Shown here: positions 1 to 5,299 of the stretch, piece after piece
Layout of the letters: each line of letters begins with the position of its first letter
Position numbering within the stretch: position 1 is the first letter of the stretch
NCBI GenBank assembly: GCA_900754955.1
Contig: CAAEEV010000142.1
Coordinates: forward strand, 1 to 7,520
Direction: 5' to 3'
Origin: Eggerthellaceae bacterium
GTDB lineage: Bacteria; Actinomycetota; Coriobacteriia; Coriobacteriales; Eggerthellaceae
DNA: 7,520 bases
Program-made: the position numbers and the translations under genes
The notes under the pieces: generated by a model
What the model was told of the DNA's origin: nothing
The model's database searches: none
What the model saw: the letters and a program-made list of their open reading frames with translations, nothing else

Positions 1-20
1 GCCCCTCCGTTGCAGATTCG

Positions 21-620
21 TCAGTCGAGGAAATCCACTTCCCCGGAATGGGTGTGGTAGATGGCGCCGTGCACCTCGAGACCGTTCGTCTCGGCGAGAT
101 GCGCGAGGGCGGGCTCGGCGCGCAGGGCGGCCATGCCGGCGCGCACGTTGAGCTCGCTCGCACGGTAGGGATCGCGCTCAGAGCCGATGGCTCGCCCGAT
201 CGGCGCGGTGAGCGCAGCGAGCGGATCCTCCGCCGCATCAGACGCGGCGACCGCGTCGGTGCCTTCCGCATCGAGCGCGTGCATGGCCGCCTCCACCGCG
301 CCGCAACCCGTGTGCCCGAGCACGAGCACGAGCTTCACGCCGAGATGCTCGCAGGCGTACACCACGCTGCCGAGCTCGACGGGACCGACCACATTGCCCG
401 CCACGCGGATGACGAACAGGTCGCCGAGGCCCATCATGAACATGTGCTCGGGCACCGTACGCGAATCCGAGCAGGTCACCACCACGGCGAACGGATTCTG
501 ACCGTACGCGTAGAGCTCCTCGATGCGCTCAGGTGAGATGTCGCGCTCGTGCGCGCGTACCGTCACGAAGTCGCGGTTGCCGCGCGCAAGACACGCGAGC
601 GCTTCGGCTGCCGCGATCAT
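21..620 (-). CDS. Beta-class carbonic anhydrase
   Basis: Zinc enzyme interconverting CO2 and bicarbonate, expected in the cytoplasm, where it supplies bicarbonate to carboxylases and helps pH balance. The 199-residue product carries the beta-class signature: CSDSR at residues 50-54 (zinc ligand Cys50, Asp52/Arg54 dyad) and HTGCGAV from His103 with Cys106, giving the usual Cys-His-Cys set. Conserved RVAGN lies at 72-76. Length is normal for the family. I chose the ATG at 620 over one nine codons upstream because it forms an ATGA overlap with the preceding stop and has an AAGGA Shine-Dalgarno about 7 nt before it. The segment after the second zinc motif (about 115-150) is Ala/Asp-rich and looks like a lineage-specific loop. 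It is the last gene of the ftsY run; only 20 bases follow it in the window. The family is clear; the physiological role is inferred. Confidence 0.95.
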   Translation of the reverse strand: MIAAAEALACLARGNRDFVTVRAHERDISPERIEELYAYGQNPFAVVVTCSDSRTVPEHMFMMGLGDLFVIRVAGNVVGPVELGSVVYACEHLGVKLVLVLGHTGCGAVEAAMHALDAEGTDAVAASDAAEDPLAALTAPIGRAIGSERDPYRASELNVRAGMAALRAEPALAHLAETNGLEVHGAIYHTHSGEVDFLD

Positions 621-1087
621 GCCCAGTCCTTGCACACGTCGACCCAACCCTCCGCGCGCGAGGTGCGCTCAAGTTCGTCGATGGAAAGCTCGATCGAGGA
701 GTTCGAGCTGCCCGCCGCGGGAAACACCGTGTCGAAACGGCGCAGCGACTCATCAAGGAACACGCGCACGCCGTCGTTCACCGCAAACGGGCACACACCG
801 CCCACCGCGTGCCCCACGAGCTCCTCCACCACGTCGGCGGGGATCATCTTCGCCTTCGTATGGAAGCGCTCCTTGAACTTGGGGTTCGCAATGCGCGCGT
901 CGCCCGCCGCCACGATGAGCACAGGCTCATCGTCTACGAGAAACGACAGCGTCTTGGCGATGCGGCACGGCTCGCAGCCCGCCGCATGCGCGGCCAGCTC
1001 CACCGTCGCGCTCGATTCGCCGTACTCGTTGATGCGGTCGGCCATGCCGAGGTCACGGAAGTACGCGCGCACCTTTTCGATCGCCAT
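617..1087 (-). CDS. YbaK/EbsC (ProX-like) aminoacyl-tRNA deacylase
   Basis: A 156-residue single-domain protein of the YbaK/ProX superfamily. Known members hydrolyse mischarged aminoacyl-tRNAs such as Ala-tRNA(Pro) or Cys-tRNA(Pro) in trans, correcting prolyl-tRNA synthetase errors in the cytoplasm. Visible marks are an SSATVELAA segment at 25-33, the IAKTLSF strand with the family's conserved lysine (Lys45), LIVAAGDARI at 57-66 followed by NPKFKERF, the GHAVGGVCPF loop at 92-101, and a late GSSNSSIEL strand at 126-134. Length is typical of free-standing members. Start: ATG at 1087, one base after the GNAT stop, with GAGGAG about 10 nt upstream. Its stop overlaps the carbonic anhydrase start by 4 nt, so the two are probably translationally coupled. 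Which tRNA it edits cannot be read from the sequence. Confidence 0.9.
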   Translation of the reverse strand: MAIEKVRAYFRDLGMADRINEYGESSATVELAAHAAGCEPCRIAKTLSFLVDDEPVLIVAAGDARIANPKFKERFHTKAKMIPADVVEELVGHAVGGVCPFAVNDGVRVFLDESLRRFDTVFPAAGSSNSSIELSIDELERTSRAEGWVDVCKDWA

Positions 1088-1088
1088 G

Positions 1089-1625
1089 CTATTCGCACTC
1101 CTCTGCTTCGTGATAGAAGATGATCATGTCCTCGTAGACGCCCTGCGCGTTGAGATAACCGCCCGGAATCACGCCGATGCGCGTGAACCCGAGGCTCTCG
1201 TACAGGTGGATGGCGCCGACGTTGCTCGCCACCACGGCATTGAACTGCAGGCCGCGGAAGCCGCAGGGCGCCAAATGGGCGAGCGAGTCGCACACGAGCG
1301 CGCGGCCCACGCCCGCACCGCGCCGCGATGCGTCAACCGCGTAGCTCGCGTTGGCCACGTGCGCGCAGCGGCCCACGTTGTTGGGGTGGAGGATGTAGAG
1401 GCCTGCCACCGCACCGTCGCACACCGCCACCGCCGTGCGCGTCTGACCTGCGAAGAACGCGGCGGCCTCCGTATCGTCGGCGAGTTCGTCGAACTGGGGA
1501 AACGCGTTGCCTGCGCGCACAACCTCGTTCCAGATCGCGCGCATGCGCGGCACGTCGGCCGCTTCGTAGGCCCGCACTGCCAGCACTGCGGGCGTCGTGC
1601 GCATCGCGTCGGCCACGCCTACCAC
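1089..1625 (-). CDS. GNAT family N-acetyltransferase
   Basis: An acetyl-CoA-dependent acetyltransferase of the GNAT fold; substrate unknown. The acetyl-CoA pyrophosphate-binding motif A is clear as RRGAGVG at residues 101-107, preceded by the ANASYAV strand. Motif B is NVGAIHLYESLGF at 135-147, the common ending of the CoA site. The central IL.PN..GR.AHVANASY stretch resembles a GNAT subgroup including yeast Mpr1-type enzymes, but that is only a recalled likeness. Start is uncertain: GTG at 1625 has GGGAG 5 nt upstream; GTG at 1628 sits too close to it; an ATG at 1604 lacks a clear ribosome-binding site. The preferred start overlaps the ftsY stop by 7 nt, implying translational coupling to ftsY. 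The domain begins about residue 16, so any of these starts gives a complete enzyme. Confidence 0.9.
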   Translation of the reverse strand: MVGVADAMRTTPAVLAVRAYEAADVPRMRAIWNEVVRAGNAFPQFDELADDTEAAAFFAGQTRTAVAVCDGAVAGLYILHPNNVGRCAHVANASYAVDASRRGAGVGRALVCDSLAHLAPCGFRGLQFNAVVASNVGAIHLYESLGFTRIGVIPGGYLNAQGVYEDMIIFYHEAEECE

Positions 1626-3016
1626 CACTTCTCCCAGAAGTGCTTCTTGCGCTTCGGCTCAGCATCGGTTTCCGCCTCGGCTGATTCCGGCGCAGCGGCG
1701 TCATCGGTTTCCGCGGCAGACTCGGCGGAATTGTCCGCCGCGGCGAGGGCGAGCTCAGCGAGCTCGTCGTCGGTGAAGGGAGCGTCAGCGGCCTCCGTCG
1801 CTGCGGCAGGCTCGGTGAGGTCGTCCTCGGACGGGGCAGCCTCATCGCTGTCGCGCGCTTCGACGGAGTCTTCAGCAGAATCGGCGGCACTGGTGGCGTC
1901 GGCATCCTGCGAAGCCTCTTCCGCATCGGCCTCGTCATCCGTCGCGGGTGCGGCGTCATCCGCTTCCGCTTCGCCAGCCGCAGCTTCGACCGCACGCGGA
2001 AGCGCGGGGGCGCCTTCGATCACGTCGCGGCGGCGCTCCCCCGCCGACAGCGCAGCTTCCTTGGCGTTCTGGCCGGCAAGCGCCTCCTCGTCTTCGTCGT
2101 AGCGCTCGTCGAAGTCGCCGATGAGCGCGGCGGCGAAATCTTGGGCGTCGAAGTCGCGCAGATCGTCGATGCCCTCGCCCACGCCGATCTTGACGATGGG
2201 CAGTCCCAGCTCGTGCGACACCGCCAGCGCGATGCCGCCCTTCGCCGTGCCGTCGAGCTTCGTGACGATGAGACCGTCGAGATGCAGCGCGCGGTTGAAC
2301 TCGCGCGCCTGCTGCAAGCCGTTCTGCCCCGTGGTCGCGTCGATGACGAGCACGGTGTACACGGGCATCTTCGAGCGCTTGCGCACCACGTTCACGACTT
2401 TCTCGAGCTCGCGCATGAGGTCGGCCGAGGTGTGAAGACGGCCCGCCGTGTCGATGAGCACGAGGTCGGAGCCTGCGGCCTCGGCGCGCTCGATCGTGTC
2501 GTAACACACGCTCGCCGGGTCGCTGCCGCGTTCGCGCGTGACCATCTCGACGTTTGCGCGGCGCGCCCACACCTCGAGCTGCTCGATAGCGGCAGCGCGG
2601 AACGTGTCAGCCGAACCGAGGATCACCTTGCGACCCGCCTCGGTGGCTTCCTTGGCGATCTTGCCGACCGTGGTGGTCTTGCCCGTGCCGTTAATGCCCA
2701 CGAAGAGCACGAGCGACTCGTCGCCGCCGAAGATGTCCTCACCGCCCGGCGTGAACGTGTCGGCGATGTGGTCGCGCAGCAGATCGAGCACCGCATACGC
2801 GTCGGGAAGCGCCTGGCGGCGCGCCTGATCGCGCAGACGCTCCACGATGTCGTCCGCCGCTGCACCGCCGACGTCGCTCAGGATGAGCGTCTCCTCAAGA
2901 CCGTCCCAAAAGTCCTCGTCGAGGTCGGGCCCGCGGTCGAGCAGGACGTTCATCGACTCCTTGAACTTGTCACGCGAACGCGAGAGCCCCGCACTGATGC
3001 GCTCGAAAAATCCCAT
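1619..3016 (-). CDS. ftsY: Signal recognition particle receptor FtsY
   Basis: SRP receptor GTPase that docks ribosome-SRP complexes at the membrane and passes them to SecYEG. The 465-residue protein starts almost directly with the N domain four-helix bundle (about 1-95). The G domain follows: P-loop GINGTGKTT at 107-115, DTFRAAAIEQL at 137-147, DTAGRLH at 189-195, TKLDGTAKGG at 252-261 and closing GVGEGIDDL at 278-286. From about 302 onward comes an unusual tail. Residues 342-454 contain about 40 Asp/Glu and one basic residue, otherwise mainly Ala, Ser, Thr and Pro, ending in PKRKKHFWEKWW. In E. coli the acidic domain is N-terminal; here it is at the C-terminus. ATG at 3016 has AGGA 7 nt upstream. 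It is the first gene of the four-gene run, and separated from smc by accessory genes. Confidence 0.97.
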   Translation of the reverse strand: MGFFERISAGLSRSRDKFKESMNVLLDRGPDLDEDFWDGLEETLILSDVGGAAADDIVERLRDQARRQALPDAYAVLDLLRDHIADTFTPGGEDIFGGDESLVLFVGINGTGKTTTVGKIAKEATEAGRKVILGSADTFRAAAIEQLEVWARRANVEMVTRERGSDPASVCYDTIERAEAAGSDLVLIDTAGRLHTSADLMRELEKVVNVVRKRSKMPVYTVLVIDATTGQNGLQQAREFNRALHLDGLIVTKLDGTAKGGIALAVSHELGLPIVKIGVGEGIDDLRDFDAQDFAAALIGDFDERYDEDEEALAGQNAKEAALSAGERRRDVIEGAPALPRAVEAAAGEAEADDAAPATDDEADAEEASQDADATSAADSAEDSVEARDSDEAAPSEDDLTEPAAATEAADAPFTDDELAELALAAADNSAESAAETDDAAAPESAEAETDAEPKRKKHFWEKWW

Positions 3017-3023
3017 ATGAGAG

Positions 3024-3064
3024 TCCTAACATGCAGAAGAAACAGATGTGCAGCACGTATTGTA
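3024..3064 (-). promoter_or_regulatory. Candidate ftsY promoter -10 and Shine-Dalgarno
   Basis: Read on the minus strand, TACAAT (3064-3059) is a 5/6 match to a sigma-A -10 box. It would give a leader of roughly 35 nt ending in AGGA (3027-3024) before the ftsY ATG. No good -35 box sits at the normal spacing, because the sequence there is GC-rich, so the promoter call is weak. The Shine-Dalgarno is convincing. Confidence 0.35.
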
Positions 3065-3092
3065 AAACAAGTGCCCGGAACGCGCCGCCCGA

Positions 3093-3117
3093 TGACAAGC
3101 GGACAGGTCATTTGTCA
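3093..3117. repeat. Inverted repeat TGACAA-N13-TTGTCA upstream of ftsY
   Basis: Two perfect 6-base arms (3093-3098 and 3112-3117) separated by 13 bases lie about 80-100 bases before the ftsY start, in the gap between ftsY and the toxin gene. The spacing suits a dimeric regulator or a small hairpin. The rest of the 3017-3247 gap shows no open frame I would support. Arms of 6 bp can arise by chance. Confidence 0.3.
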
Positions 3118-3222
3118 CCAAAGGAGAAGCGGCGCCGTCCCGCTTCGCACCCAGACGCGTGCAGCTCCCTGAGATGCTGCCCCAAGCTCGATTATCGTTG
3201 CTCTACCAAAGCGCACTTCTCC

Positions 3223-3247
3223 GCCGAAACCACTTCGGTTCGTCGGC
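3223..3247 (-). terminator. Hairpin right after the toxin stop codon
   Basis: On the minus strand, immediately after the toxin TAA, GCCG and AACC pair with GGTT and CGGC around a GAAGT loop, with a small asymmetric internal bulge. Its position fits a transcription-ending or RNA-stabilising hairpin for the toxin-antitoxin mRNA. No T-run follows, so intrinsic termination is doubtful and read-through into ftsY is possible. Confidence 0.3.
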
Positions 3248-3556
3248 TTATCGACCGATCCGCTTTACGGCGTCATCGAACACCTTGCCCCCGGCGCGTG
3301 CGCCGATAGCAACGATTTCGACGATCTCCACAGCGTCGCCGACGAGCCTGAAGATCACCCGTATGCCGGCCGAGCGGAACTTCAGCTCCTTGCAGCCGGC
3401 AAGGGGGCCGCCGAGGGGCTTGCCTATTTCATCTGCCCGCCTCGCGAGGCGCGCGAGGCCGTTGTCTACGAAGCTCTTCACCGATCCGTCAAGCCCCTGG
3501 TACTCCTTGAGCGCGTCACGATCGATGAATGCGATGCGAAATCTCGGAGCGCTCAC
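3248..3556 (-). CDS. RelE/ParE-superfamily type II toxin
   Basis: A 102-residue protein with the size and layout of a RelE/ParE-fold toxin. An N-terminal strand (RFRIAFID) is followed by two helices (about 14-46), then the core sheet: GGPLAGCKELKFRSAG, the GIRVIFRL strand at 64-71 corresponding to the family's 'yRv.y.v' strand, and EIVEIVAIGARAGGKVFDDAVKRI at 78-100. RelE-type members cleave mRNA at the ribosome and ParE-type poison gyrase; the sequence does not decide between them. Basic residues Lys56, Lys59, Arg61, Arg66 and Arg70 are candidates for RNA contact. Start is GTG at 3556, overlapping the antitoxin stop as GTGA, with GGAG about 8 nt upstream. The last strand has Ala-Arg-Ala-Gly where some relatives have other residues, so activity cannot be assumed. 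Antitoxin-first order is the common arrangement. Confidence 0.87.
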   Translation of the reverse strand: MSAPRFRIAFIDRDALKEYQGLDGSVKSFVDNGLARLARRADEIGKPLGGPLAGCKELKFRSAGIRVIFRLVGDAVEIVEIVAIGARAGGKVFDDAVKRIGR

Positions 3557-3918
3557 TCGAAGAGCTCCGAATCGGAAACCGAGTCGGTGTCGAGGGAGCA
3601 GATCCTGGTCGCCTCCTCGGCCCCGAGGGCCTCCTCAATGAACAGGGGTCTGTGGTCCGCATCGGCGTCCGCCGCTGCAATGCGGGAAACTGCGATGGAC
3701 CGCAGGTTCTCCTCACGCAAGCGCTCGATCTCAAGGGCCATCTCCTCGAAGTCGTCGAACGAGACGATCACCGTGTCGATGCCGTCGTTCCTGTCGGAAA
3801 CGAACAGCGGGGCCTTGCGCGCGCGACGACGCATTTCGCCGAAGTTCTTGCCTGCTTGCGTGGCGGTCACCACCTGATCCCTGCCGAACACCAGCTTATC
3901 TGCGACGAGAGAGACCAT
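3553..3918 (-). CDS. Phd/YefM-like type II antitoxin
   Basis: A 121-residue antitoxin expected to bind and neutralise the overlapping toxin and to repress its own promoter. The N-terminal region matches the Phd/YefM DNA-binding pattern: VVTATQAGKNFGEM at 16-29 (the 'vtateArknfse' helix), then RKAPLFVSDRNDGIDTVIVSFDDFEEM at 34-60 (the 'p..it..g....vlvs.edye' sheet and helix). Residues 61-121 are helical, then acidic and probably disordered, the part that normally wraps the toxin. At 121 residues it is longer than the common 80-90 of Phd/YefM proteins. ATG at 3918 is chosen because GGAGG lies 5 nt upstream; an open extension up to 4011 would run through the operator. The GTGA overlap couples toxin translation to antitoxin translation. 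Confidence 0.87.
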   Translation of the reverse strand: MVSLVADKLVFGRDQVVTATQAGKNFGEMRRRARKAPLFVSDRNDGIDTVIVSFDDFEEMALEIERLREENLRSIAVSRIAAADADADHRPLFIEEALGAEEATRICSLDTDSVSDSELFE

Positions 3919-3929
3919 GCTGCCCTCCA

Positions 3930-3982
3930 ATCCGTATTTAAAAATAAATTTAATACGGATTTTAACATGGAAATAATCCGTA
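3930..3982. promoter_or_regulatory. Operator/promoter of the toxin-antitoxin pair
   Basis: ATCCGTATT at 3930-3938 and its complement AATACGGAT at 3952-3960 form a 31-base AT-rich palindrome with perfect 9-base arms. A third half-site, ATCCGTA at 3976-3982, forms a second inverted repeat with the middle arm (TACGGAT, 3954-3960). Phd/YefM antitoxins bind paired palindromes over their own promoter, so this is the likely autoregulatory operator, 11 bases before the antitoxin ATG. On the minus strand TTAAAA and TTTAAA, 17 bases apart inside the palindromes, could be the -35 and -10 boxes (each 4/6). Confidence 0.65.
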
Positions 3983-4147
3983 ACTGCTCTGCAGACGAGA
4001 AATGGCGACACTTAGCCTACCGCATCGCACCGCAGCATGTCCGTCACTCCTCCCAGCGTTTTTCTCACCCAACCAGATCGCAGCAAGCACCCAAAGAACA
4101 CGCGAGCACTTGCGCACTTCCCCTCGCACAACGGGACTCGTGCGAAA

Positions 4148-4159
4148 TGTTGCGCAACA
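4148..4159. repeat. Perfect 12-base palindrome TGTTGCGCAACA
   Basis: An uninterrupted dyad (TGTTGC/GCAACA) lies about 60 bases before the lipoprotein ATG, where an operator for the plus-strand unit would be expected. No regulator gene next to it can be assigned. A single copy in the window. Confidence 0.35.
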
Positions 4160-4220
4160 AAATCCGCAGATCAGATGGGAGAATTTGGATATAGCGTAAT
4201 TTGAGAGGAAGGATTTGATC

Positions 4221-4676
4221 ATGCTGCAGTTGAAAACAATAGGCGCGCTCGCCACGTCTGCCGCCCTCAGCTTGACACTGATAGGATGCTCTTCGACACC
4301 CACCGTTGAAAGCAACGATGGAAGCTCGGACTCGATAGAGCAGGAAAAGGAATCGACGACAACGACTTCGAACTCTGCGAATGATTCGAACAGCTCCTCT
4401 ACCTCAAAACCATCCAGCTCAAGCAGTCCGCACAAGTCTTACGACGATGACGATGATGGATACAGCTACTCCCCATCGTCTTCTGGCGGTACATCACCCG
4501 ACCGCAACCAAACCTACGCCCATACTGACCCCGATGGATGGTCGTATATGGAATACGACGACGGATCGGCTGAGATAACCGACGGATGGGGCATGGTCGC
4601 ACGGGACACCGACGGCGATGGAGAGTTGGACATAATCTCCACCGACAGCGGCGAGTCATGGGAAGACTTCGAATAG
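4221..4676 (+). CDS. Putative secreted lipoprotein with acidic Ca-loop-like C-terminus
   Basis: A 151-residue protein I do not recognise as a named family. It begins with a lipoprotein signal peptide: MLQLK, a hydrophobic run, then lipobox LIGC with Cys23 as the acylated residue, so the mature 129-residue protein should be anchored to the outer face of the membrane. Residues about 24-95 are a Ser/Thr/Asn-rich low-complexity stalk ending in SYDDDDDGYSYS. The C-terminal part (about 96-151) has a Trp/Tyr/Asp-rich segment (DPDGWSYMEYDDGS) and a DTDGDGELD loop at 129-137 matching the DxDxDGxxD calcium-binding pattern of EF-hand-like loops. Start: ATG at 4221 with GGAAGGA 7 nt upstream; a TTG two codons earlier is the alternative. 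It is the first gene of a plus-strand unit in a stretch of lower G+C than smc or ftsY, suggesting acquired DNA. Confidence 0.8.
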   Translation: MLQLKTIGALATSAALSLTLIGCSSTPTVESNDGSSDSIEQEKESTTTTSNSANDSNSSSTSKPSSSSSPHKSYDDDDDGYSYSPSSSGGTSPDRNQTYAHTDPDGWSYMEYDDGSAEITDGWGMVARDTDGDGELDIISTDSGESWEDFE

Positions 4677-4685
4677 GGGAAAGAG

Positions 4686-4769
4686 ATGAAGAATCAGAGC
4701 GGTTGCGGAATGGTGATGATCATTGCGGTTGGAATATGCTTCGGACTGCTTTTGTTCATGGTCGTATAA
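4686..4769 (+). CDS. Putative 27-residue single-span membrane peptide
   Basis: A very short frame 9 bases after the lipoprotein stop with a good ribosome-binding site (GGGGA, 5 nt before the ATG). The product starts MKNQSGCG and continues with one hydrophobic segment (about residues 9-27, Met/Ile/Val/Leu/Gly/Phe) running to the C-terminus, then TAA. Composition and length suit a small inner-membrane protein with a short polar N-terminus holding one cysteine (Cys7). Tight spacing puts it in the lipoprotein transcript. Its 3' part overlaps, in another frame, the start of the downstream membrane protein gene, so its translation may set expression of that gene. No homologue is recognised; it could be a coupling leader rather than a functional peptide. 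Confidence 0.5.
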   Translation: MKNQSGCGMVMIIAVGICFGLLLFMVV

Positions 4770-5158
4770 CCAAATCGAACAAAGAGTGGGCATTTGAAAC
4801 AGCGATCATCGCCTCCATGCTCGCCATTTATACCGTAAACAGGTTCACCCCTTTCTTTGACGTGGTTCTTCCCTACCAAATTGCGAAGAACCATCTGAAT
4901 GATGCCTGCGCGGGGGTGCTGTTCCCAGCGTATGCAAACACGCTTTGTCTCCTCGCGAAAAGCAGGTGGAGGATCGCAAGTCTTCGGAGCGTTTTGGCGC
5001 TCAGCCTTGCGTGTTGTTTCACATGGGAGATCGCCGCTCCGGCGATAGTGCCCTGGAGCGTCGGAGACCCCATAGATTGCATCTGCTATATCGGTGGTGC
5101 GATAGCCTATGCCTGGCTGCGCCGTTCCTTTATAGGCGGCAGAAACAGCGAGCTTTAA
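4736..5158 (+). CDS. Small four-helix membrane protein, unnamed family
   Basis: A 140-residue integral membrane protein of unknown function. Hydrophobic segments lie at about 21-37, 54-74, 83-107 and 112-128. Polar residues typical of a widespread small membrane-protein type I recall without a name are present: NRF at 35-37, HLND at 53-56 opening the second helix, WE at 97-98 followed by P102, and GDPID at 110-114 leading into a YIGG helix. The open frame extends back to 4586, but that Arg-rich part is the lipoprotein gene read out of frame. ATG at 4736 is the first plausible start; it lies inside the micropeptide gene and has only a weak GGTTGGA before it, so it may rely on coupling. A later ATG at 4817 would cut the first helix. 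Codon use is less GC-biased than in neighbouring core genes. Confidence 0.7.
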   Translation: MLRTAFVHGRITKSNKEWAFETAIIASMLAIYTVNRFTPFFDVVLPYQIAKNHLNDACAGVLFPAYANTLCLLAKSRWRIASLRSVLALSLACCFTWEIAAPAIVPWSVGDPIDCICYIGGAIAYAWLRRSFIGGRNSEL

Positions 5159-5165
5159 AACAGAC

Positions 5166-5210
5166 CAAGCGAGCCGGTCAACTTCACTTACGAGACCTGC
5201 TTGTGGTTTT
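5166..5210. terminator. Possible bidirectional terminator between convergent genes
   Basis: CAAGC (5166-5170) pairs with GCTTG (5199-5203) and GGTC (5176-5179) with GACC (5194-5197), forming a bulged stem starting 8 bases after the membrane-protein stop. TGGTTTT follows on the plus strand and GTCTGTTTT on the minus strand, so it could end both the accessory unit and the smc transcript. The internal bulge and 14-base loop make it a weak candidate. Confidence 0.3.
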
Positions 5211-5299
5211 ACAAAAGGGCGAACAATGCAATCTTCCTTCGAACCTGGAAGGCTCGGAGCCACAAGATTCGATGCCGCGGCGCCTCGCAGCGTCGAGCG

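Larger units (their letters stand above)
3919..4220. other. Divergent intergenic region
   Basis: About 300 bases between the antitoxin and lipoprotein starts, which point away from each other, so promoters for both units should lie here. The left 60 bases hold the antitoxin operator. The middle (about 3985-4140) has no gene I would support, only a plus-strand frame of 65 codons without a ribosome-binding site or recognisable product, and an 8-codon minus-strand minigene (4038-4012). The right end holds a 12-base palindrome, a possible TATAGC -10 at 4190 without a -35, and the lipoprotein Shine-Dalgarno GGAAGGA at 4207-4213. Confidence 0.5.

Noticed and set aside
621..647. Upstream ATG adding nine residues to carbonic anhydrase
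   Set aside because: The ATG at 620 has the better Shine-Dalgarno and the typical ATGA coupling overlap.
549..2102. 517-codon plus-strand open frame
   Set aside because: It lies antisense to ybaK-like, GNAT and ftsY, is Ser/Ala/Arg-rich without domain signals, and follows from the GC-skewed third positions of the real genes.
3919..4011. In-frame N-terminal extension of the antitoxin
   Set aside because: It would translate through the AT-rich operator; the ATG at 3918 has GGAGG at ideal spacing and the Phd-like domain starts there.
3985..4140. Possible tRNA or other structured RNA in the intergenic region
   Set aside because: I could not find a cloverleaf or a T-loop/anticodon arm combination on either strand.
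4002..4199. 65-codon plus-strand frame in the divergent intergenic region
   Set aside because: No convincing ribosome-binding site, no recognisable family and unremarkable composition.
3962..4435. 157-codon minus-strand frame
   Set aside because: Antisense to the lipoprotein N-terminal half and crossing the divergent promoter region.
4586..4735. In-frame N-terminal extension of the membrane protein
   Set aside because: The extra 50 residues are Arg/Gly/His-rich and are simply the lipoprotein gene read in another frame.
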